Of a stretch of 64,000 nt of DNA, positions 50,617 through 60,618 are shown piece by piece (position 1 is the first letter of the stretch; each line of letters opens with the position of its first letter). The DNA is from Tsukamurella sputi (GTDB taxonomy: Bacteria; Actinomycetota; Actinomycetes; Mycobacteriales; Mycobacteriaceae), in NCBI RefSeq assembly GCF_007858445.1, contig NZ_VIGV01000004.1, positions 1-64,000 on the forward strand, in the 5' to 3' direction. Under the pieces are notes generated by a model. It saw only the letters and a program-made list of their open reading frames with translations. It was not told where the DNA came from and searched no databases. The position numbers were made by a program, and so were the translations under genes.

Positions 50617-52506
50617 ATGAGTACCTACCTGATCACCGGGGCCACCGGATTCCTGGGCCGCCGGATCGTCCCGCTGCTACTGGAGCGCGAGCCCGACGCC
50701 GTGGTGCACCTGCTGGTGCGCCCGTCGTCGGCATCGAAGCTCGACGACTGGCGCGCGCGGTACGGCGACCGGGTCGTCCCCCTGCCGGGCGACCTCGCGG
50801 CGCCGGGCCTCGGGCTCACCGCCGCGCCCGACGGGATCGACGCCGTCCTGCACCTCGGTGCCGTCTACGACATGGCTGCGAGCGTCGAGGCCAACGACCG
50901 CGTCAACGTCGAGGGCACCCGCGCCGTGATCGCCCTCGCGCAGCGCGCGGGCGCCGCACTGCACCACGTCTCCTCGGTCGCCGTGGCGGGCGATCACCGG
51001 GGTGTCTTCTCCGAGGACGACTTCGACCTCGGGCAGGGCTTCCCGTCGCCCTACCACCGCACCAAGTTCGAGTCCGAGAAGCTGGTGCGCGAGGCCGAGG
51101 GCCTGCGCTGGCGGGTCTACCGGCCGGCGATCGTGGTCGGCGACTCGCGGACCGGCGAGATGGACAAGATCGACGGTCCCTACTACCTCTTCCCGGTCTT
51201 CGAGACGATGCGGCACGTCCCGTCGGTCATTCCGATGGTGCTGCCGGACACCGGCGACACGAACATGGTGCCCGTCGACTACGTGGCGCGCGCCCTCGTC
51301 GAGCTGATGCTCCGGCCCGAGGGCGACGGCCGGGCCTACCACCTCGTCAACCCGGAGCCGCAGAGCGTGCTGGAGGTCTACCGGGCGATCGCGCGGCCCG
51401 TCGGCGCCCCGCCCGCCGTCGGCAGGATCCCCCGGCGCGCGGTCGATTCCGCGATCCGGGTCAGTGGATCGGGCAGGCCCGGCGTTGTCCGCGACGCAGT
51501 GCTCAAACAGCGGGGCATTCCGCCGCGCGCCTTCGACAACCTGGGCTTCACCGCTCGCTTCACGTCGGAGACGACCCGGGCGGCCTTGGCGGGTACCGGG
51601 ATCGAGGTGCCGGCGCTGCGCGACTACGGCCCGAAGCTCTTCTCCTACTGGCGCGAGCAGCTCGATCCGGCGCGGCTGCGCCGCCGGGACCCGATCGCAG
51701 GCCGTCACGTGGTGATCACCGGTGCCTCCGCGGGGATCGGCCTCGCCACCGCCTGCGCCCTCGCCGAGCGCGGTGCGCGCGTGATCCTGCTCGCCAGGGG
51801 CGCAGCGGAACTCGAGACGGCGGTCGCCGGGATCACCGCGCGGGGCGGCGAGGCCGCCGCGTACGTCTGCGACGTGACCGACGGCGACGCCGTGGAGAGC
51901 ACCGTCGCGCGGATCCTGGCCGAGCACGGCCACGTCGACTACCTGGTGAACAACGCGGGCCGGTCGATCCGCCGTTCGGTCCGCTCCTCGGTGGACCGGT
52001 TCCACGACTTCGAGCGCACCATGGACGTCAACTACTTCGGGGCGCTGCGGATGACCCTCGCCCTGCTGCCGCACATGCGCGAACGGGGGTTCGGGCACAT
52101 CGTCAACGTCTCCAGCATCGGCGTCTCGGCGCGCGGTCCGCGGTTCGCGGCCTACGTCGCGAGCAAGGCCGCGCTCGACGCCTTCTCGGACGTCGCGGCC
52201 ACGGAGACCCTGAGCGATCACGTGACCTTCACCAACGTTCACATGCCGCTGGTCCGGACGGCGATGATCGCGCCGACCGAGGCCTACGACGGTGTCCGCG
52301 CCATCAGCCCGGAACGCGCCGCCCGGATCGTCGTCCGTGCGATCGAACGCAGGCCCACCCGGTGGGAGACGCCGCTGGGCGCACTCGGAGCGCTGGGCCG
52401 GACCTTCACGCCGCGGCTGACCCGTCGCCTCCTGCACCAGGAGTACCTCACCTCCGCGGACTCGGCGGCGGCCAAGACCGGACGGCAGCTCGCCGCGTCG
52501 TCCTAG
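50617..52506 (+). CDS. Two-domain fatty acyl-CoA reductase-like protein (AcrA1-like)
   Basis: A 629-residue fusion. Residues 1-345 form an extended SDR/NAD-binding-4 domain (TYLITGATGFLGRRIVP; the YHRTKFESEKLV active-site Y-x3-K). Residues 360-600 form a classic SDR (HVVITGASAGIGLATACALAERG, NNAGRSIRRS, AAYVASKAALDAF with Y-x3-K). The order matches mycobacterial AcrA1 (Rv3391, annotated acyl-CoA-reductase). It may reduce acyl-CoA to aldehyde or alcohol for wax or storage lipid. GAGGAG precedes the ATG. Confidence 0.82.
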   Translation: MSTYLITGATGFLGRRIVPLLLEREPDAVVHLLVRPSSASKLDDWRARYGDRVVPLPGDLAAPGLGLTAAPDGIDAVLHLGAVYDMAASVEANDRVNVEGTRAVIALAQRAGAALHHVSSVAVAGDHRGVFSEDDFDLGQGFPSPYHRTKFESEKLVREAEGLRWRVYRPAIVVGDSRTGEMDKIDGPYYLFPVFETMRHVPSVIPMVLPDTGDTNMVPVDYVARALVELMLRPEGDGRAYHLVNPEPQSVLEVYRAIARPVGAPPAVGRIPRRAVDSAIRVSGSGRPGVVRDAVLKQRGIPPRAFDNLGFTARFTSETTRAALAGTGIEVPALRDYGPKLFSYWREQLDPARLRRRDPIAGRHVVITGASAGIGLATACALAERGARVILLARGAAELETAVAGITARGGEAAAYVCDVTDGDAVESTVARILAEHGHVDYLVNNAGRSIRRSVRSSVDRFHDFERTMDVNYFGALRMTLALLPHMRERGFGHIVNVSSIGVSARGPRFAAYVASKAALDAFSDVAATETLSDHVTFTNVHMPLVRTAMIAPTEAYDGVRAISPERAARIVVRAIERRPTRWETPLGALGALGRTFTPRLTRRLLHQEYLTSADSAAAKTGRQLAASS

Positions 52507-52547
52507 TATCGACACGGCCGCACGGGCGATCGGACGGGAGGACGCGG

Positions 52548-53390
52548 ATGCCGGAGCACAGCGATCGGAGGGTCTCCGTCACGGGCGGTGGTGCGGGGAT
52601 CGGTGCGGCCACCTGCAGGCTGCTCGCGGCCCAGGGTGCGCAGGTCTGGATCGGCGACCGGGACGCGGACGCGGCAGCCGCCGTCGCCGAGGAGATCCGT
52701 CGCTCCGGCGGTCGCGCGGAGGCGCTCGCGCTCGACGTGACCGACGAGGCCTCCTTCGAGGGCTTCCTCGCCGCCGCGGAATCCGACGGTCCGCTCGACG
52801 TCCTGGTCAACAACGCGGGCGTGATGTGGGTGGGGCCGTTCGCCGAGGAGAGTGCGGCGTCGATCGAGCGGCAGGTCGCCGTCAACCTCGTCGGCCCGAT
52901 CCTCGGCACCCGGCTGGCCGCGCGCCGTATGCGGCCCCGCGGACGCGGGCACATCCTGACCGTGGCGTCGGCGGCGTCGAAACTCAGCCCCGCGGGGGAG
53001 GCGACGTACAGCGCCACGAAGTACGGCGTCTACGGCTACCTCCGCGCCGTCCGCCGCGAACTGCGCGGCAGCGGTGTGGAACTGAGCGTGATCATGCCCG
53101 CCGTCGTCGACACGGTCCTCGCCGCCGGCACCACCACCGGCGCCGCGGCGATGCTCACCCCCGAGCGGATCGCCGAGGCGATCTCCGGTGCGATCGCCCG
53201 TCCGCGCTTCGAAGTGCACGTGCCGCGCACCGTCGGGCTGCTGCATCGCGCGCAGACGCTCGCGCCGCAACCCGTGCGGGACCTGTTGGACCGCTTCCTC
53301 GTCCCGGACCAGGTCCGCAGCGCCGACCGCGCCGCACGGGCGGACTACGAACGGGGTGCGGTGAGCGGGTCCGCGGATCCGCAGGGGTAG
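52548..53390 (+). CDS. Short-chain dehydrogenase/reductase
   Basis: A 280-residue classic SDR: RVSVTGGGAGIGAATCRLLAAQGA, VNNAGVMWVGPF, catalytic S in VASAASKLSP and Y-x3-K in EATYSATKYG. It likely oxidises or reduces a hydroxy/keto lipid. It lies 41 bp after the acyl-CoA-reductase-like gene in the same direction, with GGGAGG before its ATG, so they are probably one operon. Confidence 0.88.
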   Translation: MPEHSDRRVSVTGGGAGIGAATCRLLAAQGAQVWIGDRDADAAAAVAEEIRRSGGRAEALALDVTDEASFEGFLAAAESDGPLDVLVNNAGVMWVGPFAEESAASIERQVAVNLVGPILGTRLAARRMRPRGRGHILTVASAASKLSPAGEATYSATKYGVYGYLRAVRRELRGSGVELSVIMPAVVDTVLAAGTTTGAAAMLTPERIAEAISGAIARPRFEVHVPRTVGLLHRAQTLAPQPVRDLLDRFLVPDQVRSADRAARADYERGAVSGSADPQG

Positions 53391-53461
53391 ACCTTCCGAT
53401 CAGGACGACGCGAACGCTGGCCCACGACGGGTGCCGGGTGTTGACTGGAGCGGTGGGATGG

Positions 53462-54406
53462 GTGGCGGTGGTGCGGCGTGTGGGCGTGGCGGTGCTGACT
53501 CTCTTCCTCGCTTCCATCGTCATCTTCGCGGTGCTCCATGCCGTACCCGGTGATCCGGCAGTGGCGCTGGCCGGCGCGGACGCCTCACCGGCGACCCTTG
53601 CGGCGTTGCGCCACGAGCTCGGCCTCGATCGACCGCTCATCGCGCAGTACCTGCAGTGGCTCGGCGGTGCGGTGACCGGTGACCTCGGGCGGTCGTACGT
53701 CATCGGTGGCCGGATCGACACGCTCGTCGCGGAAGGACTGCGGAACACCGCGGCGCTCGGCGTCACGGCGCTGCTCGTCGCCGTCGCCCTCGCGGCGGTG
53801 CTGTCCTTCGCCGCGGTCGCATCGCGAGCGCCGTGGGTGCGTTCGGTGGTCGCGGGCTTCGAGGTGATCGGGATCGCGGTGCCGCCCTTCGTGACCGGAG
53901 TCCTCCTGGTGGAGTTGTTCGCGGTCGTGTGGCCCGTGCTCCCGGCGGGTGGCACGCCACCCCGCGGTTACGGCGACGATCTTTCGGTGACGCTCCAGTA
54001 CCTCGCGCTCCCGGCCGTCTGCCTCGCGATCCCTGTGGCGTCGACCCTCACCCGCTTCTTCTCCGAGGCGCTCCGCACCGAGTGGGCGCGGCCGTACGTC
54101 CTGACCGCGCGCGCCGCCGGCGTCCCGGCGGGGCGGATCCTCGTGCGGGGCGCGGCGCGCAACGCCCTGCCCTCCGTCGTCACCGTCTTCGGTATCCAGG
54201 CGGGCCAGCTCCTGGGCTCGGCGGTACTGGTCGAGGCGATCTTCGCGTGGCCCGGACTGGGGCAGCTCCTCGGCCAGGGAATCGCGGCCCGCGACTACCC
54301 CGTCGTGCAGGCCGTGCTGCTCCTGGCGGTCACCGTCTTCATCGTCATCGCCCTGCTCACCGACGCGGCGTACCGGCTCCTCGACCCGTCGAGGAGGGCC
54401 GTGTGA
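53462..54406 (+). CDS. ABC transporter permease, DppB/NikB type
   Basis: A 314-residue permease with about six helices. The start VRRVGVAVLTLFLASIVIFAVLHAVPGDP is typical of DppB-like subunits, and the EAA loop reads TARAAGVPAGRILVRGAARNALPSV. It forms the membrane channel with the next gene product to import peptides, nickel or related solutes. The start is uncertain among several GTG codons; GTG 53462 has GGAG 11 nt upstream. Confidence 0.88.
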   Translation: MAVVRRVGVAVLTLFLASIVIFAVLHAVPGDPAVALAGADASPATLAALRHELGLDRPLIAQYLQWLGGAVTGDLGRSYVIGGRIDTLVAEGLRNTAALGVTALLVAVALAAVLSFAAVASRAPWVRSVVAGFEVIGIAVPPFVTGVLLVELFAVVWPVLPAGGTPPRGYGDDLSVTLQYLALPAVCLAIPVASTLTRFFSEALRTEWARPYVLTARAAGVPAGRILVRGAARNALPSVVTVFGIQAGQLLGSAVLVEAIFAWPGLGQLLGQGIAARDYPVVQAVLLLAVTVFIVIALLTDAAYRLLDPSRRAV

Positions 54407-55194
54407 AGACCTCGCGCACCCTTCTCGCGGGTCTCGTCCTCCTCGCGATCCTCGTCGTGCTGGGGCTCGCTGCTCCGCTCCTCGCACCCGAGGACCCGTT
54501 GCGTCAGATCCCCGGCGCCAACCTGCTGCCGCCCGGCGGCGGCCACCCGCTCGGCACGGACGACCTGAATCGGGACGTTCTGAGCCGGGTGCTGTTCGGG
54601 ATCCGGACCAGCCTCCTCGTGATCATCAGCGCGGTGCCGCTCGCAGCGGTGCTCGGCATTGCACTCGGACTGGCGAGCACGACGAACCGGGTGGTCGACA
54701 CCGCGCTGGCGCGGATCTCCGACGTAGTACTGGCGTTCCCAGCGCTGATCCTGGCCATCCTCCTCACCGCACTGCGCGGACCGGGCACCGTCACCGTCGT
54801 CCTCTCGATCGCGGTCGCGGAGACCCCGGTCTTCCTGCGGCTCGCCCGGGCCGAGGTGCTCCGGCTCCGGGGTACCGCGTACGCGGAGGCTGCTCGCGTC
54901 GCCGGTGCCTCACCCGGGACCGTGCTCACCAAGCACGTCCTGCCGAACGCGTTGGAGCCGCTCGCGGTGCAGGTGGCGCTCGCCCTCTCCCTCGGCGTCT
55001 TCGTCGAATCCGGTTTGAGCTTCGTCGGGGTCGGGGTCCGCCCGCCCACGCCCTCACTGGGATCGGTGCTGGCGGGCGCGGTGAACAACTGGGACGCCAA
55101 TGCGGCGTACGCCTGGGGACCGCTGCTCGCGATCGTCGCCTTGTCCCTGGCGCTGTTGCTCATCGCCCGAGGCTTCGCGGGGGCCCGGCGATGA
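54403..55194 (+). CDS. ABC transporter permease, DppC/NikC type
   Basis: A 263-residue permease. N-terminal helix (LAGLVLLAILVVLGLAAPLLAPEDP), GHPLGTDDLNRDVLSRVLFGIRTSLLV (the DppC signature) and the EAA loop EAARVAGASPGTVLTKHVLPNALEPL. About six helices. GTG 54403 overlaps the upstream permease stop (GTGA). Confidence 0.9.
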   Translation: MKTSRTLLAGLVLLAILVVLGLAAPLLAPEDPLRQIPGANLLPPGGGHPLGTDDLNRDVLSRVLFGIRTSLLVIISAVPLAAVLGIALGLASTTNRVVDTALARISDVVLAFPALILAILLTALRGPGTVTVVLSIAVAETPVFLRLARAEVLRLRGTAYAEAARVAGASPGTVLTKHVLPNALEPLAVQVALALSLGVFVESGLSFVGVGVRPPTPSLGSVLAGAVNNWDANAAYAWGPLLAIVALSLALLLIARGFAGARR

Positions 55195-56744
55195 GCGCGC
55201 CGCTGACCGTCACGGGCCTCACCATCACCGGGCCCGACGGGCGGGTGCTCGTCGACGGTCTGGACCTGACGGTGCCGGAGGGCTCGGTGACCGCGCTCGT
55301 CGGTGAATCGGGTTCGGGCAAAACGCTCACCGGACTCGCGATCCTCGGTCTTCTCCCCGCCGGCGTGACGGCCTGCGGCAGTATCGAGCTCGGTGACGAA
55401 CAGGTGATCGGACGCTCCGAGCGGGAACTCAGGTCGCTGCGGGGGACGCGCGCCGCGCTCGTCTTCCAGGAGCCCCAGTCCGCGCTCAACCCGTCGCAGC
55501 GCATCTGGCGCCAGATCCTCCAGGTGCTTCGGGCGCACCGACGGGTGGGGCGGGCCGAGGGAAGGCGCCGCGCCGTCGAACTCCTCAGTGACGTCGGCAT
55601 TCCCGAGCCCGATGTCCGCGCCGACTGGTACCCGCACCAGCTCTCCGGTGGGCAGAAGCAGCGCGTGGTCATCGCGCTCGCACTCGCCGCCGAGCCGGCA
55701 CTCCTCATCGCCGACGAGCCGACAACGGCCCTCGACGTCACGGTCCAGGCCCAGATCCTCGCGCTCCTGCGCGACCTGCGGGACCGGAAGGACCTCGCGG
55801 TCCTGCTGATCTCGCACAACCTGGGCGTCGTCGCAGACCTCGCCGATACGGTGACCGTCGTGCGGCGGGGCGAGATCGTGGAGGAGGCGCCGGTGGACGA
55901 ACTCTTCGCCCGGCCACGGGCCGCGTACACCCGGGAGTTGCTCGCCGCCGTCCCGCGCCTCCCCACGGCGGCCGGCGCGGCACCGGAGGCCGGGCCGTCC
56001 GAGCCCGTCGTCCGCGTCGAGGGCCTGCGCGTCGAGTTCGACGGGGCCGTTGCCCTCGACGGTGTCGACCTCACGGTGGGGCGTGGCGAGGTGGTGGGCC
56101 TCGTCGGCGAATCGGGCTCCGGGAAGACGACACTGGGCCGGACCCTGCTCGGGCTCCAGCGGTCCGATGCAGGAGTGGTCGATGTGCGGGCGAAGCGGCT
56201 CGCCCTGATCCATCAGGACCCGTACGCCTCGCTCGATCCGAGGTGGGACGTCGGGCGGATCGTGGTGGAGCCGATGCACATCGCGGGCGAACGCGACAAC
56301 CGGATCCTGCGGGAACGCGCGGCCGACCTGATCGACGCCGTGCGTCTGCCGGCCGACGTCCTGCGCCGCCGCCCCGCCGAGCTGAGCGGCGGGCAGCGGC
56401 AGCGGGTGGCCTTCGCGCGGGCGTTGGCGTCGTCGCCGGAGTTCCTCGTCGCGGACGAGCCCACGAGTGCCCTCGACGTCTCCGTGCAGGCGGGCGTGCT
56501 CGACCTGTTCCGGGATCTGCACGCGGAGTTCGGATTCGCCGCCGTCTTCATCACGCACGACCTGGCGGTCGTGGGTGATGTCTCGGACCGCGCCGTGATC
56601 CTCCGGCACGGCAGGATCGTCGAGGAAGGGCCGGCGGCGTCGGTCCTGGCCGCGCCCCGATCGGACTACGCACGCGATCTCGTCGCGGCCGTGCCGGTGC
56701 CGGATCCGGTGGTGCAGCGGGAACGCCGGGAGGGACGGCGATGA
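55191..56744 (+). CDS. Fused tandem ABC ATPase (DppD-DppF type)
   Basis: A 517-residue protein with two complete nucleotide-binding domains. Each has a Walker A GESGSGKT (residues 38-45, and about 305), a signature motif (LSGGQKQR, LSGGQRQR) and a Walker B with ADEPT. One chain thus supplies both ATPase halves for the two permeases. It is coupled to its neighbours by ATGA. Confidence 0.92.
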   Translation: MSAPLTVTGLTITGPDGRVLVDGLDLTVPEGSVTALVGESGSGKTLTGLAILGLLPAGVTACGSIELGDEQVIGRSERELRSLRGTRAALVFQEPQSALNPSQRIWRQILQVLRAHRRVGRAEGRRRAVELLSDVGIPEPDVRADWYPHQLSGGQKQRVVIALALAAEPALLIADEPTTALDVTVQAQILALLRDLRDRKDLAVLLISHNLGVVADLADTVTVVRRGEIVEEAPVDELFARPRAAYTRELLAAVPRLPTAAGAAPEAGPSEPVVRVEGLRVEFDGAVALDGVDLTVGRGEVVGLVGESGSGKTTLGRTLLGLQRSDAGVVDVRAKRLALIHQDPYASLDPRWDVGRIVVEPMHIAGERDNRILRERAADLIDAVRLPADVLRRRPAELSGGQRQRVAFARALASSPEFLVADEPTSALDVSVQAGVLDLFRDLHAEFGFAAVFITHDLAVVGDVSDRAVILRHGRIVEEGPAASVLAAPRSDYARDLVAAVPVPDPVVQRERREGRR

Positions 56745-58282
56745 CGGACGTGACCAGGCGTGCGGTCCTGCTCGGGGCGCTGGGTATCGGTGCGACGGGG
56801 GTGCTGTCGGGCTGCACTTCCGCTGTGGATCAGGCGCGGGAGGCGAGCGCGGCGCCGGGCTCCGGTGGCGGCACACTGGTTCTCGGCTCACTCGCGGACA
56901 TCGATCCGAAGTCGATCTACAGTCAGTCGGTCACCACGATGGCGATCGGCCTGCTGGTGTGGGACACCCTGATCCGCGTCGATCGCCGCACGCGTACGCC
57001 CCAGCCCGCTGTCGCCCGCTCCTGGGACATCGCGCCGGACGGACGGAGTCTCGCTCTGCGGCTGCGCGACGACGTGCGTTTTCACACCGGACGGGCATTC
57101 ACCTCGAAGGACGTCGCGTATGCGGTGTCGGTGTACGCCTCCGATGCCGCGGGATCGCAGCTCCAGGCGGCGGCGAAGGCGGTGACCGCTGTCGAGACCC
57201 CGGATCCGCACACCGCCGTCCTCCGTTTCGCCGCCCCCGTGCCCAATGTCTTCGACCTACTGGAGTTCATGCTGCTGGTCGACTCGGAATCCGCCGAGGA
57301 ACTGCGTGCCGGTACGCGGTTCGTGGGTACCGGTCCGTTCCGCTTCGACGGTCGCGAGGTCGCCGCGAGCGCCCGGTTCCGCCGTTTCGAGGACTACTGG
57401 CGCGGTCCCGCGCAGCTCGACGGAGTCGTCCTTCGCGTGGTCCGCGACCCCGGCGCACTGCTGACCTCGATCCGCGCGGGCCAGTCGGACCTCGTCCTCG
57501 ACGCCGCGCCCCGCGCACTGCGGCAGTTCCGCGATCGGTCGTTGTACCGCGTCACCACCGGCGATGTGAACGACGCCGCCTACTACGTGGGCGCCAACGT
57601 CGGCGCGCCCGTCCTGGCGGACAAGCGCGTGCGGCAGGCGATCTCGTACGCAGTCGACCGGGACCGGATCGCGGCGGAGGTCTTCGCGGGCACGGCCGTG
57701 CCGAGTTCTGCTCCCTGGGCGGCGAGCTCGCCCGGTTTCGACGCCGCGGCGGCCACGCACTACCGGAAGGACCCCGGGCGGGCGCGTGCCCTTCTCGCCG
57801 AGGCGGGCGGCCCACGCAGGCTCACGCTGAGCTATCCGACGGGTCTCGCTGCGGCGCCGGCGATCGCCGCGATCGTGCAGAACGATCTCGCGGAGGTAGG
57901 CATGACCGTCGACCTCGATCCGCGGGAGCAGGCGGCCTTCTCCCCGTTCCTCAAGTCCGGTCGCCACGAATTATGGGTGGGGCCGCACGGTTTCGGACAG
58001 TCCGATCCGCTCACCCTCGCCGGAGGCGCCGCTCCCTTCAAGCCGAAGGGCAACCTGTCGGGCTTCTCCACTCCCGACTACACGGCCCTGGTCGCGCGGC
58101 TGGCGGACGACGGCCCGGGACGACCGACGCTGCTGCGGCAGTACACCGACTACCTTCTGGACCAGCAGTTCGTCATCGATCTCGTGGTCTCGCCCGCCAC
58201 GTACGTCTCGCCGGCGCGAGTCAAGGGACTGGACTGGAACCTCTACAAGTACGTCGATCTGTACGGTGTCACCGTCCGCTGA
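56741..58282 (+). CDS. Family 5 extracellular solute-binding lipoprotein
   Basis: A 513-residue binding protein. The N-terminus T-R-R-A-V-L-L-G followed by LSGC suggests a lipoprotein signal with a Tat-like twin arginine. The mature part has the SBP_bac_5 order: PQPAVARSWDIAPDGRSLALRLRDDVRFHTGRAFTSKDVAYAV, then GTGPFRFDGRE and DKRVRQAISYAVDRDRIA. It delivers peptide, nickel or a similar ligand to the transporter encoded just upstream. Convergent with the regulator gene. Confidence 0.92.
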   Translation: MTDVTRRAVLLGALGIGATGVLSGCTSAVDQAREASAAPGSGGGTLVLGSLADIDPKSIYSQSVTTMAIGLLVWDTLIRVDRRTRTPQPAVARSWDIAPDGRSLALRLRDDVRFHTGRAFTSKDVAYAVSVYASDAAGSQLQAAAKAVTAVETPDPHTAVLRFAAPVPNVFDLLEFMLLVDSESAEELRAGTRFVGTGPFRFDGREVAASARFRRFEDYWRGPAQLDGVVLRVVRDPGALLTSIRAGQSDLVLDAAPRALRQFRDRSLYRVTTGDVNDAAYYVGANVGAPVLADKRVRQAISYAVDRDRIAAEVFAGTAVPSSAPWAASSPGFDAAAATHYRKDPGRARALLAEAGGPRRLTLSYPTGLAAAPAIAAIVQNDLAEVGMTVDLDPREQAAFSPFLKSGRHELWVGPHGFGQSDPLTLAGGAAPFKPKGNLSGFSTPDYTALVARLADDGPGRPTLLRQYTDYLLDQQFVIDLVVSPATYVSPARVKGLDWNLYKYVDLYGVTVR

Positions 58283-58969
58283 TCACAACCAGCGGTAGCG
58301 GACCTCGGGGCGGCCGCGGCCGCCGTACTCGGTGACCCGCTCGCACAGCCGGTCGTCGGCGAGCCGCTCGAGATAGCGCCACGCGGTCACGCGCGACATC
58401 CCGGTCTGCGCGGCGACATCGGCGGCGCCGAGCGGTCCGTCCGCGTGCCGCAGTGCGCCGGTCACGGCCTCCAGAGTCGACGGGGCCATGCCCTTCGGCG
58501 CCGTCGTCTCGGCGGGGGCCTCGCGCAGCGCCGCGAAGGCGGCGTCCACCTCGCGTTGGCCGACGTCACCGCCGCTCAGTGCCTCGCGGAACGAGAGGTA
58601 CCGGCGCAGCCGGTCCGCGAAAGCGGCGAAGGTGAAGGGCTTGATGAGGTACAGGATCGCGCCGCTCGCCATCGCGCCGCGCACGGTCTCGATGTCGCGG
58701 GCGGAGGTGATCACCATGACGTCGGGCCGCGGTCGGACGCCCGCGAGATCGGCGGCGAGGTCGAGTCCGTTGCGATCGGGCAGGCCCACGTCCGCGAGCA
58801 CCAGGTCGACGGGTGGGCCGGCGACGGCGGACCGTCGGACCTCCTGCAATGCGGCGCCTGCGGTCCCGACGGTGCCGGCGAGCTCGAAACCGTCCAAGCG
58901 CCGGACGTATTCGGCGTGCGCGCGGGCGATCTGCGGCTCGTCGTCGACCACCAGCACCCGGATCGTCAT
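58283..58969 (-). CDS. Response regulator, CitB/DcuR type
   Basis: A 228-residue regulator. Receiver: VLVVDDEPQIARAHAEYV, phosphorylated Asp in LVLADVGLPDRNGLDL, and K in YLIKPFTFAAF. The C-terminal HTH reads GPLGAADVAAQTGMSRVTAWRYLERLADDRLCERVTEYGGRGRPEVRYR, the CitB-family form. Cognate kinase lies upstream with ATGA overlap. The likely target is the divergent DctA-type gene. Confidence 0.9.
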   Translation of the reverse strand: MTIRVLVVDDEPQIARAHAEYVRRLDGFELAGTVGTAGAALQEVRRSAVAGPPVDLVLADVGLPDRNGLDLAADLAGVRPRPDVMVITSARDIETVRGAMASGAILYLIKPFTFAAFADRLRRYLSFREALSGGDVGQREVDAAFAALREAPAETTAPKGMAPSTLEAVTGALRHADGPLGAADVAAQTGMSRVTAWRYLERLADDRLCERVTEYGGRGRPEVRYRWL

Positions 58970-60519
58970 CGCTCTCCTCCCGGCAGGCGCACCGTCACCG
59001 TCGACGGTGCGCGCTCCGCCTCGATCGTGCCATCCGCCTGGCGGACGACCTGGTCGACCAGGGCCAGACCGAGCCCGCCGCCGTGCAACCGCCCGCTCCG
59101 GTCCTTCGTCGAGTAGCCCCGTTCTCTGGCGCGCGCGAACTCGTCGGCGGACATGCCCGGGCCGCTGTCGGTGACACGCAGCTCCCAGGTCCCGCCGGGG
59201 CTCGACGCCGAGAGTTCGACCCAGCCACCGGGACCGGCGGCGTCGATCGCGTTGTCCACCAGGTTGCCCAGGAGGGTGAGCAGCTGGACGTCGGGGAGCG
59301 GCGCCCGGCCGAGGTCCGTGCCCTCAGCGACGGTGAGCTCGACGTCGAGCGCGGACGCCGCGGCGGTCTTCGCCACGAGCAGCGCGACCGCCGACGGCGC
59401 GGGGTCCCCGGCGAGGCGGTCGATCAACTCCTGGGACGCGGAGCGGTCGGCGACGGCCAGATCCGCGGCCGCGCTCTCCTCGCCGAGCTCGATCATGGTG
59501 ACCACGGCGTGCAGCCGGTTGGCGTGCTCGTGCGCCTGGGCGCTGAGCGCGTCGGCGAGGGAGCGGGCGGTGTCGAGTTCGCCGAGCACCGTCTGCAGTT
59601 CGGTGCGGTCGCGCACCGTGAGGACGGTCCCGAGCGGACCGGTGGGGCCGGTGACCGGGCGGCGGTTCACGAGCAGCACGCGGCTGCCGGTCACGTGCAG
59701 CTCGTCCTCGACGTCGGCGGCCCCGCGCAGCGACGGCGGGAGGTCGTCCTGCCGGACATCGCCGGCGGGGAGCTCGAGGAGCCGGCGGGCCTCGTCGTTG
59801 ACCACCCGGGCCGGACCGTCCGGGGCGTCGGCGTCGAAGACGATCAGGCCCTCGGAGAGCGTGTGCAGAACGGCGTCGTGGTGCTCGTACAGGCCGCGCA
59901 GGTCGTGCGCCGAGAGCCCGAGGGTCTGCCGCCGCAGCCGCCGCTGCGCGAGCGCGGAGAGGGCCACGAGGAGCAGTAGCGCGGCGGAGACCACCGTGAG
60001 GATGCGAGGCAGGGCGTCGCGGACCTGATCGCCGAGACGGGCCCGGGTGACGCCGGCGGAGACCAGCCCGACGAGGGAACCGGCGGCGTCGTACACGGGG
60101 GTGACGGTACGGATCGACGGGCCGAGGCTGCCCGCGTAGGTCTCGGTGAAGGTCTCTCCGGCGAGGGCCCGGTCGATGGTCCCGGTGAACTTGCCGCCGA
60201 TCAGCGCGGGATCCGCATGGCTCAGCCGCGTGCGGTCGGGCCGCATCACCACCACGAAGTCGAGGCCGCCGAGAGCGCCGACCCGCTCCGCGACGGGTTG
60301 CATCACCGCCGGCCCGTCGGGGGCGGCGAGCGCCGCCACCGTCGACGGGGAGGCGGCGAGCGCCACCGCGGCGGCCCTCGTCTGCGCCCGGGCGGTGCGG
60401 TCACCGTCGTCCCGTGCCTGCGTCACGACCAGCCACGACGCGCCCACGGCGATCGTCAGCAGGATCGCGACCTGGGCCAGGAAGGACTGGGCGGCGACGC
60501 TGCGCGTTCTGTTCCTCAC
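58966..60519 (-). CDS. Sensor histidine kinase, CitA/DcuS type
   Basis: A 517-residue kinase. Helix 1 (about 13-33), an extracytoplasmic PAS-like sensor (35-160) with the LSHADPALIGGKF segment typical of citrate/C4-dicarboxylate sensors, helix 2 (172-190) and a cytosolic PAS (about 215-315). The phosphoacceptor is H in SAQAHEHANRLHAVVTMIELGE, followed by NLVDNAIDAA, DSGPGM and GGGLGLALV. GTG 60519 was chosen. It would report extracellular dicarboxylates. Confidence 0.9.
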   Translation of the reverse strand: MRNRTRSVAAQSFLAQVAILLTIAVGASWLVVTQARDDGDRTARAQTRAAAVALAASPSTVAALAAPDGPAVMQPVAERVGALGGLDFVVVMRPDRTRLSHADPALIGGKFTGTIDRALAGETFTETYAGSLGPSIRTVTPVYDAAGSLVGLVSAGVTRARLGDQVRDALPRILTVVSAALLLLVALSALAQRRLRRQTLGLSAHDLRGLYEHHDAVLHTLSEGLIVFDADAPDGPARVVNDEARRLLELPAGDVRQDDLPPSLRGAADVEDELHVTGSRVLLVNRRPVTGPTGPLGTVLTVRDRTELQTVLGELDTARSLADALSAQAHEHANRLHAVVTMIELGEESAAADLAVADRSASQELIDRLAGDPAPSAVALLVAKTAAASALDVELTVAEGTDLGRAPLPDVQLLTLLGNLVDNAIDAAGPGGWVELSASSPGGTWELRVTDSGPGMSADEFARARERGYSTKDRSGRLHGGGLGLALVDQVVRQADGTIEAERAPSTVTVRLPGGER

Positions 60520-60618
60520 GGTGAAGACGTTTACACAATGAACACAAGCTGTGCTGCAGGTCACAGTACTCGCAGTATCGATGCAGGCTTTTCAGCCCCA
60601 TCGATCGAGGAGGACCCC
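60520..60618. promoter_or_regulatory. Divergent regulatory region between the kinase and carrier genes
   Basis: A 99-bp gap, clearly more AT-rich than the genes around it. It contains a short direct repeat, ACACAA (60533-60538) and ACACAA (60542-60547), spaced by 3 nt, a plausible half-site pair for the CitB-type regulator. Exact promoters are not obvious. Confidence 0.4.

Noticed and set aside
60538-60618. Longer dctA start (MNTSCAAGHSTR...)
   Set aside because: The extra residues are unlike carrier N-termini and cross the divergent promoter region; GTG 60619 has an excellent ribosome site.
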